NCBI GenBank assembly: GCA_026421215.1
Contig: JAPKBN010000004.1
Span: 41,013 to 105,012, forward strand
Reading direction: 5' to 3'
DNA length: 64,000 bases
Source: Dehalococcoidia bacterium
Lineage (GTDB): Bacteria > Chloroflexota > Dehalococcoidia > Lucifugimonadales > Lucifugimonadaceae
Part shown: one piece after another, positions 9,230 to 17,732 of the stretch
How positions within the stretch are numbered: the first letter of the stretch is position 1
Layout of the letters: each line of letters opens with the position of its first letter
Program-made: the position numbers and the translations under genes
Notes under the pieces: generated by a model
Databases searched by the model: none
What the model was told of the DNA's origin: nothing
The model's input: only the letters and a program-made list of their open reading frames with translations

Positions 9230-10243
9230 ATGTCGCCTATGTCAGATCCACATCACATTCGGGTTGGAATCATCGGTTTCGGCTCATGGGCGATTAACGC
9301 CTATCTGCCCGCTATCGTAAAAAACCGTGGCATAGAAGTCGCGGCCGCCGCAGGCCGCAGTGACTCCACACAGAACGCGGCTCGGGCCTCACTTGGCCAG
9401 AACGCCTTCATCACGTCGGATTTTCAAAAGCTCCTCGATCCGAGCGTGGTCGATGCCGTCATGATCGCCGTGACAGAAGACCAGCATGCGGTCACTATCG
9501 GTGCAGCGCTCGCTTCCGGCCTGCCCGTGTTCTACGAACCACCGCTATCCAGCAGGCGTGACCAGCTTCACGTCGAGATAGAACGCTTGACTTCAGCGCG
9601 TCAGATCACACACGCCGATCTTGAACTGTCGTATCTCCCTATTGTCGACCATGCGGCTACGCTAATCTCCACAGGTGCTATCGGCATGCCACACGGCGCG
9701 TCCGTGACGATGACATCTGGTTGGGGTCCGGTGCCGGGATCTGACGTAAGCCTGGCATGCCAACTCATACCGTGGTTCGTGGACCCCCTCAACCGCGTGC
9801 TCGGACAGACGCCGAAACGTGTGCTTGTGCAGGATGGGGCAGGAGTAGCCGGCAGGATGCAGTCACAGACTCTCGTACAGCTTGATTACGAAGGCGTCCG
9901 GGGTACTTTTGACGCCAATATCCAGTCTGTGGGAGAACTTGGAGCGCACATAACCGTTCACGGAAGTGACGGTGATCTTGAAGCGGATCTGTTCCGGGGC
10001 GAGTTACGTACTCGTTCAAGGCAGACTCGTGAGTGGCGAAGCGAATCTCGCCCGGCGGAACAACCTCACGCCGGCTGGCCGGGTATGCACGAATCGATCG
10101 CTGCGTTTATCGCCGGGATTGGAACGGGTGACGAAACCCGCACTGGATCAGCAACAGCCGTTGCTCTGCAACTGACCGGCCTCGCTGCAGAGGCGTCGAT
10201 CGACTCCGGCACATGGGCGGACGTTGAGCGTCTGCAAAGGTAA
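9230..10243 (+). CDS. Gfo/Idh/MocA-family oxidoreductase-like protein
   Basis: A 337-residue protein with an N-terminal Rossmann fold (VGIIGFGSWAINAYLP, glycine motif near residue 15) and the family C-terminal beta-sheet domain. Members are NAD(P)-dependent sugar, inositol or biliverdin oxidoreductases. The family motif EKP, whose lysine takes part in catalysis, reads EPP here (VFYEPPLS, around residue 102), so the usual catalytic lysine appears to be absent. A second ATG three codons downstream is an equally possible start. A NIPSNAP gene and a GMC oxidoreductase gene follow. Substrate unknown. Confidence 0.82.
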   Translation: MSPMSDPHHIRVGIIGFGSWAINAYLPAIVKNRGIEVAAAAGRSDSTQNAARASLGQNAFITSDFQKLLDPSVVDAVMIAVTEDQHAVTIGAALASGLPVFYEPPLSSRRDQLHVEIERLTSARQITHADLELSYLPIVDHAATLISTGAIGMPHGASVTMTSGWGPVPGSDVSLACQLIPWFVDPLNRVLGQTPKRVLVQDGAGVAGRMQSQTLVQLDYEGVRGTFDANIQSVGELGAHITVHGSDGDLEADLFRGELRTRSRQTREWRSESRPAEQPHAGWPGMHESIAAFIAGIGTGDETRTGSATAVALQLTGLAAEASIDSGTWADVERLQR

Positions 10244-10405
10244 TTCCATTGCGTGCAAAGGAACTCTCGCGCTCTACGGCCGACCTATTCGGGTAGAAAA
10301 AGACAACCGTCATACTCCGGCTCTGGCTTGACTCTATTGCCGCGGTCTGGCTTTATGCATCGGACATGCTCTAGCAACTCAAAAATTTCTCAGGGAGGCC
10401 GACCC

Positions 10406-10723
10406 GTGATCTACGACATGCGCACCTACGACATAGCGGTCGGCCAGGTCCCGAAATACCTGGAGGCCGTCGAAAAAGTTGGCCTCAAGGTACGCCAAGA
10501 CCACGGCATTAAACTTGCCGGCTGGTACTACACGGATATTGGAACCCTGAACCGGGTTGTCCACATCTGGGCGTACGAGGACTACGCTCACTACGAAAAA
10601 GCGCGTGCAGCGTTCCGGAGCGATCCCCGATGGATCAACGAGTATCAGCCGATGACCAAAGGGCTGATCTTGAAACAGTCCACCCAGATGATGAACGCAG
10701 CGCCTTTCTCTCCGCAGCCGTAA
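10406..10723 (+). CDS. NIPSNAP-family protein
   Basis: A 105-residue protein starting at GTG 10406, chosen because GGGAGG lies about 8 bp upstream and the translation MIYDMRTYDIAVGQVPKYL is the family start. The pattern of a dimeric ferredoxin-like fold is clear (LAGWYYTDIGTLNRVVHIW, YEKARAAF, WINEYQPM). NIPSNAP proteins have no settled enzymatic function; in bacteria they often lie beside oxidoreductases of catabolic clusters. Here a GMC oxidoreductase gene starts 97 bp downstream. Confidence 0.88.
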   Translation: MIYDMRTYDIAVGQVPKYLEAVEKVGLKVRQDHGIKLAGWYYTDIGTLNRVVHIWAYEDYAHYEKARAAFRSDPRWINEYQPMTKGLILKQSTQMMNAAPFSPQP

Positions 10724-10820
10724 CTCTTCATTTCGGATGGGTTGTCGATCGCTTGTACAACACACGATATTTCAATCGCCGCGCTCAACCCGCGGTTGTT
10801 CTTCGACGGGATCTAGAAAA

Positions 10821-12386
10821 TTGAAGTACGACACCATCGTTATCGGAGCAGGTTCGGCCGGAGCGACCATCGCGACACGGCTGACGGAAGATCCGGACCA
10901 CTCGGTACTCCTGTTGGAGGCAGGACCAGACTATCCGGATATCGATTCGCTGCCGGATGAGGTCAAGTACGGATACGCGACCGGAACCGAGATCACGACT
11001 AGCGAACACAACTGGAAGTTCACCGCCCGGGCGACAAACCAGGCAGAGATACAGGTTCCTCGAGGCCGTGTAACAGGCGGCTCAAGCGCTATAAACGGCC
11101 AGATCTTCCTTCGCGGGATGCCGGAGGATTACGACGATTGGGCGTCATGGGGTAACGACGAGTGGAGCTTCCAGAAGATGCTCCCGTATTTCCGCGAGAT
11201 CGAGACCGACACCACATATCAGGACGACCCCGGAGATTTCCACGGATCTGACGGTCCGATCATCTGCCACCGATTTCCACGCGAGACCTGGCTGCCTCCT
11301 AGCGTGGCATTTGAAAAGGCCTGTCTCGCCGCCGGATTTCCGGCATGCGAAGACGCAAACGCCCCTGGCAGCACCGGCGTCGGTCCGCTGGCGCTGAACA
11401 ATCCCCAGGGCATTCGATGGTCAACCGCCATAGGCTATCTGGGGCAGTCCAGACATCGCCTGAACCTGACGATCCGTCCCGACGTACTTGTCCGTCGCAT
11501 CGTATTCGACATGTCCGGAGCCACACCACTTGCAACGGGAGTTGAAGTGGAATCAGGGGGCGAGACCTATGTGGTCGAGGCGGATGAGATCGTCCTCAGC
11601 GCCGGCGCCATCGGGTCGCCACAGTTGTTAATGCTGTCGGGCATTGGTCCCTCAGACCACCTGAGCGAACACGGGATCGACACGATGCTTGATCTGCCGG
11701 GAGTCGGCCAGAATCTGCGCGACCATCCGATGTTGTTCGTCAACTGGAAAACGAAGCCCGAAGTTGAACTTGATTCGATGACTCCCCGCATTCAACTCAC
11801 ACTCCGCTACACAGCGGAAGGCTCGCCAGTTGATAACGACATGATCGTGTACATGATGACGTCGGCAAGCGAACGATCTGACCGCGGCGGATTGCGGACA
11901 GATGTGGACCGCATTCAGACAAACCTCTGCATCAACCTTGCGAAGGGTTCGGGCGAGATCCGGCTGGCTTCTGCCGATCCGACTGATTCGGTACTGCTCG
12001 ACTACAACTATCTGCAGGAAGAGGAGGACCGCCGGCGATTCCGTGATGGCATCCGGATGCTTGTGAAGTTGGGTGAGAGCACCGACATGGACGAGTTGAT
12101 CGATTACCGCATCACACCGATGGACGCCGATCTGGAATCTGACGAGTCGCTGGATGAATGGATGATGCGTGAAGTGATGACCGGTCATCACATCTCATGC
12201 ACGGCGAAGATGGGACCGGAGTCAGATCCGATGGCGGTCGTGGATCAGTTCGGAAAAGTTCACGGCGCAGACGGTCTGCGGGTTGCCGATGCATCAATCA
12301 TGCCGGACTGTGTACGTGCCAACATCAACGCAACGGTAATAGCGATGGGCGAACGAATAGCAGACTTCATACAGGAAGGCCGCTAA
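10821..12386 (+). CDS. GMC-family FAD oxidoreductase (choline/alcohol dehydrogenase-like)
   Basis: A 521-residue flavoprotein. TTG at 10821 is taken as start because the next codons give KYDTIVIGAGSAGATIA, the dinucleotide-binding motif that always sits at the GMC N-terminus. GGSSAINGQIFLRGMPEDYD is GMC signature 1, and AGAIGSPQLLMLSGIGP (about residue 260) is signature 2. Near the C-terminus GHHISCTAKMG and RVADASIMPDCVRANINAT hold the usual His and Asn active-site pair. The family oxidises alcohols, choline, sugars or polyethylene glycols; the substrate here is not evident. Confidence 0.93.
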   Translation: MKYDTIVIGAGSAGATIATRLTEDPDHSVLLLEAGPDYPDIDSLPDEVKYGYATGTEITTSEHNWKFTARATNQAEIQVPRGRVTGGSSAINGQIFLRGMPEDYDDWASWGNDEWSFQKMLPYFREIETDTTYQDDPGDFHGSDGPIICHRFPRETWLPPSVAFEKACLAAGFPACEDANAPGSTGVGPLALNNPQGIRWSTAIGYLGQSRHRLNLTIRPDVLVRRIVFDMSGATPLATGVEVESGGETYVVEADEIVLSAGAIGSPQLLMLSGIGPSDHLSEHGIDTMLDLPGVGQNLRDHPMLFVNWKTKPEVELDSMTPRIQLTLRYTAEGSPVDNDMIVYMMTSASERSDRGGLRTDVDRIQTNLCINLAKGSGEIRLASADPTDSVLLDYNYLQEEEDRRRFRDGIRMLVKLGESTDMDELIDYRITPMDADLESDESLDEWMMREVMTGHHISCTAKMGPESDPMAVVDQFGKVHGADGLRVADASIMPDCVRANINATVIAMGERIADFIQEGR

Positions 12387-12471
12387 TCCACCGACCGCGG
12401 ATTCCCACCCAATGCTGCGTCAACACCTTAGAGGCGTATGGCAACACGTCAGCGTCCTGATCCCGGAGGAC

Positions 12472-12494
12472 GTGCCTTTTAATCCGCAGGTCGT
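12472..12494. repeat. 23-bp direct repeat, copy 1
   Basis: This sequence (gtgcctttt...ggtcgt) is identical to 13994-14016, in the same orientation, 1.5 kb away. The second copy is part of a tRNA-Lys 3' half, so the repeat looks like an attachment-site core. The only gene between the copies is a flavin monooxygenase. The surrounding 255 bp (12387-12641) hold no gene I can support. Confidence 0.7.
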
Positions 12495-12641
12495 GGGCCA
12501 GATATTCAGGTCCGGCGGGGCCCACCATTCGCCCCATCGACTGACGATTACCACCAAGCTGCGGACTAAGGCAGGTTGTCGGTCAAGGCGAGTTCGCACT
12601 GGTACTCAGCGATCACCTTTGCAGTCGCCGTTATCTCTGTT

Positions 12642-13898
12642 TCATGCTCGCGGCGCGGTAGGCATGTAGGCCAGATACTTACGTTGTGTCGAAATATGGT
12701 CCGCCAGAAACCTGGCATCGTGCCAGACGCCCCAGATAAAGGATGATGACCGCCCCGACAGCCACGGCAATCCCAGGAAATAGACCCCGGGCTCAGCCGA
12801 AATACCACGCTGATGCTTCGGCTTGCCTGCTTCGTCGAACGCATCAACCTTCAACCAGCTGAATTCAACCGTAAAGCCCGTTGCCCAGACGATAGAGGTT
12901 ATTCCAGCCTCTGCCAGATTCAGCTCCAGAATGGGATCGGTCACGCATTGCGGGTCCGGTTCGATTTTGCGGGCTTCAGGCTCCAACGGAAGATCGAGAC
13001 CATTGCTGGCAACGTAAGCGTCGGCTTCGTCCAGCATCGACAGCATGCTCGCGTCCCCTTGCGCAAGATTGTTCACAAGATCCGACGCGAAATGCATCAC
13101 GCCCTGATTAAACGATTCTGTCCGACCAACGAGGGTCATCCCTTGCGTGGCAAGACGCCGGAAATCGACAGTATGACCGCCCTGAGCACCACTAACAGCG
13201 ATCGTCATATGTTCCATACCTACGGCATCCCATTTACCGAGGACCCCTATCCACCAACAGTAATCACGCCCGCGATAGCTTCGGGGGAGACGGTCATGCG
13301 GGCCGACCGAGAGGTAGACAGGCTTTCCTGCCTGCAACAGTTCATCAGCGATCTGTGCCCCTGAAGCCCCCGCTCCAACCACCAGAACCGCACCCTCAGG
13401 TAACTGGTCAGGGTTGCGATAGTCGTGGGAGTGGAGCTGCGTGATCTCTGGACTTTGAGGAACCAGGGCAGGAATAACTGGGTTCTGGAAAGGTCCAGTG
13501 GCGGCAACCACGCTGTTGGCTTCGATCACGCCTTCCGAGGTTTCGATACGGAAGCCGGGGCGGCGAACATTCCTTTGCACTTCCTTGACCTCCACACCGC
13601 AGCGGATGGGGGCACCAATCTTTTCTGCGTAAGCGACAAAATAGTCCGCAACCTTCTCCTTGGGAACAAAGGCATCGGGATCGATATCGGAAAACTCCAT
13701 GCCCGGAAAACGATCATGCCAGGCCGGACCATTGGCAACCAATGAGTCCCATCTTCCCGAGCGCCAGCGTTCCGCAATTCGATCCCGCTCCAGAACGAGG
13801 TGGGGCACGCCGCGGTTGCTCAGGTGCTCACTCATGGCCACACCGGCCTGGCCGGCGCCAACAATGAGCGTCTCAACTTTTTCGATCGCCATATACAA
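12642..13898 (-). CDS. Flavin-containing monooxygenase-like protein (CzcO type)
   Basis: A 418-residue FAD/NAD(P)H enzyme. The first Rossmann motif is VGAGQAGVAMSEHL (about 14-24), for FAD; the second is VVGAGASGAQIADELL (about 170), for NADPH. Between them VVAATGPFQNPVIP matches the ATG motif of this family, and WATGF is near residue 340. These proteins insert oxygen into N-, S- or carbonyl-containing substrates, or act as putative oxidoreductases. No partner gene is adjacent. The gene lies between two 23-bp repeats, one derived from a tRNA, which suggests it may have come as a mobile cassette. Confidence 0.88.
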   Translation of the reverse strand: MYMAIEKVETLIVGAGQAGVAMSEHLSNRGVPHLVLERDRIAERWRSGRWDSLVANGPAWHDRFPGMEFSDIDPDAFVPKEKVADYFVAYAEKIGAPIRCGVEVKEVQRNVRRPGFRIETSEGVIEANSVVAATGPFQNPVIPALVPQSPEITQLHSHDYRNPDQLPEGAVLVVGAGASGAQIADELLQAGKPVYLSVGPHDRLPRSYRGRDYCWWIGVLGKWDAVGMEHMTIAVSGAQGGHTVDFRRLATQGMTLVGRTESFNQGVMHFASDLVNNLAQGDASMLSMLDEADAYVASNGLDLPLEPEARKIEPDPQCVTDPILELNLAEAGITSIVWATGFTVEFSWLKVDAFDEAGKPKHQRGISAEPGVYFLGLPWLSGRSSSFIWGVWHDARFLADHISTQRKYLAYMPTAPRA

Positions 13899-13993
13899 GT
13901 CCTAATTAGGGTTTCCATTTCCGAAGGTACGGGTGGGATGAGACACGGACTCGCAAGCGGCATTCCCGACCCACGGTCACGAGCCTCGACGCT

Positions 13994-14016
13994 GTGCCTT
14001 TTAATCCGCAGGTCGT
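13994..14016. repeat. 23-bp direct repeat, copy 2
   Basis: Identical to 12472-12494 over 23 bp. This copy runs from just before the anticodon loop of a tRNA-Lys 3' half into its T-stem, the part of a tRNA gene often used by tyrosine recombinases as attachment core. Confidence 0.7.
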
Positions 14017-14041
14017 CGGTTCGAATCCGACAGGGCCGACT
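13998..14041 (+). pseudogene. tRNA-Lys (TTT) 3' half
   Basis: The sequence contains an anticodon loop CTTTTAA (anticodon TTT), the 3' anticodon stem strand TCCGC, variable region AGGTC, a perfect T-arm GTCGG-TTCGAAT-CCGAC, and a 3' acceptor strand AGGGCCG. The matching 5' parts (CGGCCCT acceptor strand, D-arm, TGCGGA anticodon stem) are missing upstream, so this is a remnant, not a functional tRNA. The stop codon of the molybdenum hydroxylase gene on the other strand falls inside its last bases. Confidence 0.75.
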
Positions 14042-16079
14042 ATAGGCGCGGCACGATCGGCAATTCCTCGATCGCCGTGCCCGTAGCATCTCGTACCGCG
14101 TTAGCGATTGCCGCTGCGATAGGCACGATGCCGGGCTCACCTGCACCTGAAGATGGCATATCGTCGTCACCCGTGAACACTACCTCTATCTCCGGCGTGT
14201 CGGTGATCCGCGGAACCCTGTACCGAGCGAACCCGGCGTTTAGCACACGGCCGCCGTCGAACTCCACAGCCTCCCACAGTGCCGTACCCATGCCCATGAC
14301 GATTGATCCTTCGATCTGGTTACGTGCGCCGTCCGGGTTTACAACAAGCCCGCAGTCGAACCCGACCATCACACGGATGACACGGGCTTCCCTGTTTTCG
14401 ACCAATACCTCAACGCACTGTGCCGTGAAGCTTCCCGCGTCGTATCCGATCGCCAGCCCGAATCCCACGCCGGGCTTCTTCTCACGAGAAGCCCAGCCAA
14501 ACGTCTTGGATGCGGCTACAAGGCATGCCCTCAAACGGGCGTGCGAAAGGTTACGTAGACGGAACTCCAGTGGGTCAAGTCCGAGTCCGATAGCAATCTC
14601 GTCCATGTGGACCTCGCGGGCGAAATGGTTGGTCGCCCCGCCAAGAGATCGGTAGGAACCCGACTGCAACGGTGACTCGGAAGCGGCAACAGCGATACGA
14701 ACGTTATCCACGTCGTACGGCGTGTCAGCCCCACGCTGCCCTCGGAATGCGTTCTCGCCCGCATGAAACGCCGTGTAGTCCCACGCCACGATCTTCCCGC
14801 CCGCATCCACAGCACTCTTGACCTCGAACGTTGCCGCAGGTCGGACGGTGCTCCACCCGAACTCCTCGGCGCGATCGTACGAAACACGAACAGGCGCATT
14901 GACGGCCTTCGCAAGCCGGGCCGCCTCGTGTGAAACCGTCGGCGTCTTTGTGCCGAACGAACCGCCAATCTCCGCCGTGATCACACGTACAGCGCTTGTG
15001 TCTAACCCGAATATAGCGGCCAGATTATCCCGTTCTGCAAACGGACCCCGGTGAGCGCACCAGACCGTCAAATGATTGTCGTCCCACTGTGCGACCGATG
15101 CACTTGGCTCCATCTGGGCGTTGGAAACGTAAGGCACGTAGTAGGTGTTCTCAAAAACACGCGCTGCCGAAAAAAATGCCGAGCTCAGGTCGCCATCTTC
15201 ACGGAGCGTGGTTGGCTCTTCTGCACGTTCCTTTAGCAGCGCAGGAATGTTCCAGTCGGAAACTGTGTCACGGTTCTCGTCCCATCGTGCTCGAATCGCC
15301 TCCACCGCATATTCGGCGGCATCTTCCCTATCCGCCACGACACCCACGAAATCCCCGTCCTTTACCACCGACACCACGCCGCTCACTTGCTCGGCACGTG
15401 CCGTATCTACTTGCACCAACTTCGCACCGTAAGACGGCGGCCGGAGAATCTTGCCGTACAGCATTCCCGGCACGACCACGTCCTGCGCGTACCTGGCGCC
15501 CCCTGTAACGCGTGAAATTGCATCGATGCGCCGGGCGGGTCGTCCCATCAGCTGAAACTCGTCGACTGCCTTGACCTCCACGAGGTCCGGTATGTTCACA
15601 CTTAGCATCTGGCCCGATAGCAAATCTGCGTATTCGACGCAGTGTGAGCCATCTTCAGACACCACCCGACCGGCCAGCGTCTTCAGTGAACTGGCCCCTA
15701 CTTCGAGGCGTGTAGCTGCGAGGTCTATCAACGTTAGGCGAGCCGTCGCCGCCGCCCGGCGCAACTGGATTCCGACGGTTCGGGTAGATGCGCTGCCGGT
15801 CGTTCCGCGATCCTGTGGCACCAGATTGGTGTCGCCGAGAATCATGCGCACCGAATCCACGGCCACGTCTAGCTCGTCCGCGATTGCCATCGCAAACCCG
15901 TTCCGAATCCCCTGGCCGTATTCGACTTTCCCGGAGAACGCCGTGATGACGCCATCGTCGTTGATGGTCAGCAACGTCGCCGGGTCGCCCGGGGGCGTCC
16001 GTGGGTCCGGCTCAAGCGACCAGCGGGGTGTGCCGATGACGGTTAGGGCGACTTCGTGCGGTGATTCATGAGGACTCAT
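14040..16079 (-). CDS. Xanthine dehydrogenase-family molybdenum-binding subunit
   Basis: A 679-residue large subunit of a molybdenum hydroxylase, of the type seen in isoquinoline/nicotinate/aldehyde oxidoreductases. The N-terminal part (FSGKVEYGQGIRNGFAMAIADEL) and GSASTRTVG belong to the Moco-binding domain, here placed first as in IorB/NicB-type proteins. The a/b hammerhead region begins near RRIDAISRVTGGARYAQDV. GAGEPGIVPIAAAIANAV near the C-terminus carries the conserved active-site glutamate. The gene overlaps the 2Fe-2S subunit by 4 bp. No FAD subunit (CoxM type) is present. Its stop codon lies within the tRNA-Lys remnant, so the C-terminus may have been trimmed by a few residues. Confidence 0.9.
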   Translation of the reverse strand: MSPHESPHEVALTVIGTPRWSLEPDPRTPPGDPATLLTINDDGVITAFSGKVEYGQGIRNGFAMAIADELDVAVDSVRMILGDTNLVPQDRGTTGSASTRTVGIQLRRAAATARLTLIDLAATRLEVGASSLKTLAGRVVSEDGSHCVEYADLLSGQMLSVNIPDLVEVKAVDEFQLMGRPARRIDAISRVTGGARYAQDVVVPGMLYGKILRPPSYGAKLVQVDTARAEQVSGVVSVVKDGDFVGVVADREDAAEYAVEAIRARWDENRDTVSDWNIPALLKERAEEPTTLREDGDLSSAFFSAARVFENTYYVPYVSNAQMEPSASVAQWDDNHLTVWCAHRGPFAERDNLAAIFGLDTSAVRVITAEIGGSFGTKTPTVSHEAARLAKAVNAPVRVSYDRAEEFGWSTVRPAATFEVKSAVDAGGKIVAWDYTAFHAGENAFRGQRGADTPYDVDNVRIAVAASESPLQSGSYRSLGGATNHFAREVHMDEIAIGLGLDPLEFRLRNLSHARLRACLVAASKTFGWASREKKPGVGFGLAIGYDAGSFTAQCVEVLVENREARVIRVMVGFDCGLVVNPDGARNQIEGSIVMGMGTALWEAVEFDGGRVLNAGFARYRVPRITDTPEIEVVFTGDDDMPSSGAGEPGIVPIAAAIANAVRDATGTAIEELPIVPRL

Positions 16080-16537
16080 TCAGCACCCCCTTCACCGGAG
16101 GCCGATTTGACAGCCTTAAGAATTCTGCCGTAAGCACCGCAGCGGCAGATGTGGCCGCTCAGCGCGGATTGAATCTGCGCATCACTCGGGCTCGGATTTC
16201 GATCTAGCAGGGCGGCGCTGCTCATAATGAAGCCGGATGTGCAGTAAGCACACTGGAAAGCCGTATGTTCCACGAACGCTTCCTGCACGGGGTGGAGCTC
16301 GTCGCCGTTTGCGAGACCTTCGATGGTCGTGATTTCGCGTCCGCCGGCTGATGTGACGGGCGTAATGCATGATCGCGTCGCTTCGCCGTCGATCAAGACT
16401 GTGCAAGCGCCGCAATTTCCTTCTCCGCAGCCGTACTTGGTGCCCATCAATCCCAGTTCATGTCGAAGTACGCTCAACAGCGTGCGTTCGGCGTCGACCG
16501 CGACTTCGAGCGATTCGTCGTTTACCTTTAGGTGCAT
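16076..16537 (-). CDS. 2Fe-2S subunit of molybdenum hydroxylase
   Basis: A 153-residue protein with two [2Fe-2S] sites. The N-terminal plant-type ferredoxin domain has CGEGNCGAC plus a fourth Cys in ATRSC; the helical C-terminal domain has CAYCTSGF and CRCGAY. This is the CoxS/IorA/NicA family that passes electrons from the molybdenum site. ATGA overlap with the large-subunit gene downstream indicates translational coupling. Electron acceptor is unknown, because no flavin or cytochrome subunit is adjacent. Confidence 0.95.
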   Translation of the reverse strand: MHLKVNDESLEVAVDAERTLLSVLRHELGLMGTKYGCGEGNCGACTVLIDGEATRSCITPVTSAGGREITTIEGLANGDELHPVQEAFVEHTAFQCAYCTSGFIMSSAALLDRNPSPSDAQIQSALSGHICRCGAYGRILKAVKSASGEGGAE

Positions 16538-16719
16538 TTTGCGCAGCCCCTTTCTCCGTGAAACGCATCATACGTGGCAGCATTGGTTATTGGGATCACC
16601 GCGGGACAGGGCGACAATTGTTACGATGCCGGATCTCGGCCGTTAGCCTGATTACTGTAGGGGCGTATTGCAATACGCCCGACTGGCCCTAATCTTTCGA
16701 AAATGGAGCGCACTCGCCC

Positions 16720-17730
16720 GTGAAGTACCGACAACTCGGCAGCACAGGATTACTTGTCTCAGCCATCGGCCTTGGCGCCAATAACTTCGGACAGATGAGC
16801 CCCAGCCAAGTAGCCGGAGGAAACCTCAGCCTTGAGACGGCGACAGATATCCTGGCTGCGGCCCGCGACAACGGGATCAACTTCATTGACACATCCGACC
16901 TGTACTCGGAGGGACAGTCGGAGGAGTTCATAGGGCAGGCGCTCAAGGGCTACCGGAACGAGGTTGTCATCGCTTCCAAGGCAGGTATGAAATGGGCGAG
17001 CGGCGTCAACTCTGAAGGTCTCACGGCCGCGCACCTGAAACGCTCGATAGACAACAGCCTCCGACGATTGCAGACCGACTACATCGACCTCTATCAGATG
17101 CATATCCAAGATCCGCTTACGACCATCGAGGAGACGCTACGGGCGCTGGACGACATCGTGGCCGCGGGGAAGGTCCGGTACATAGGATGTTCCAACTTCC
17201 TAGCATGGGAGGTCGTTGAAGGAATTCAGGTGGCACGCAGCAACGGCTGGCCGGAGTTCGCCACCGTGCAACCGGAGTTCTCGATGCTAGAACGTGAGCC
17301 CGAGAAAGAGCTACTTCACGCTGCCGCTAACTACAGAACCGGCATCTTGCCGTATTACCCGCTGGCCTCAGGCTTTCTGACAGGAAAGTACAAACGAGGC
17401 ATGGAGCTTCCTGAAGGCAGTCGTCTTGCGCGACTGCAATGGACGGCGGACCAGCATGCCACCGATGCAGGCTTCGATCTGCTTGAGTCGTTGGAAAAGT
17501 TCGCGTCAGAGAGGGGGCACACGATGGTCGAGCTGGCCTTTGCCTGGCTACTGGCGCATCCGGAAGTGTCATCCGTGATAGCCGGAGCAACCCGGGTAGA
17601 GCAGGTCGTCCAGAATGCCGCCGCGTCCGAATGGAAACTGACCCCGGCAGACATGACAGAACTAGATCAAATCCTCCCCGGAACGCCCGGCCCGGGCACC
17701 GGAAACTTACCGAGACGCCGGTCGTTGTAG
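16720..17730 (+). CDS. Aldo/keto reductase
   Basis: A 336-residue TIM-barrel NADPH-dependent oxidoreductase. The catalytic tetrad can be read: Asp and Tyr in FIDTSDLYSEG, Lys in VVIASKAGMKW and His in YQMHIQDP. The cofactor end is GATRVEQVVQNAAASEW. GTG at 16720 is the start; an ATG upstream runs into a stop at once. The sequence is nearest to the YajO/IolS-like group; substrate unknown. A kinase-like gene starts 2 bp downstream, so the two form a unit. Confidence 0.93.
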   Translation: MKYRQLGSTGLLVSAIGLGANNFGQMSPSQVAGGNLSLETATDILAAARDNGINFIDTSDLYSEGQSEEFIGQALKGYRNEVVIASKAGMKWASGVNSEGLTAAHLKRSIDNSLRRLQTDYIDLYQMHIQDPLTTIEETLRALDDIVAAGKVRYIGCSNFLAWEVVEGIQVARSNGWPEFATVQPEFSMLEREPEKELLHAAANYRTGILPYYPLASGFLTGKYKRGMELPEGSRLARLQWTADQHATDAGFDLLESLEKFASERGHTMVELAFAWLLAHPEVSSVIAGATRVEQVVQNAAASEWKLTPADMTELDQILPGTPGPGTGNLPRRRSL

Positions 17731-17732
17731 AC

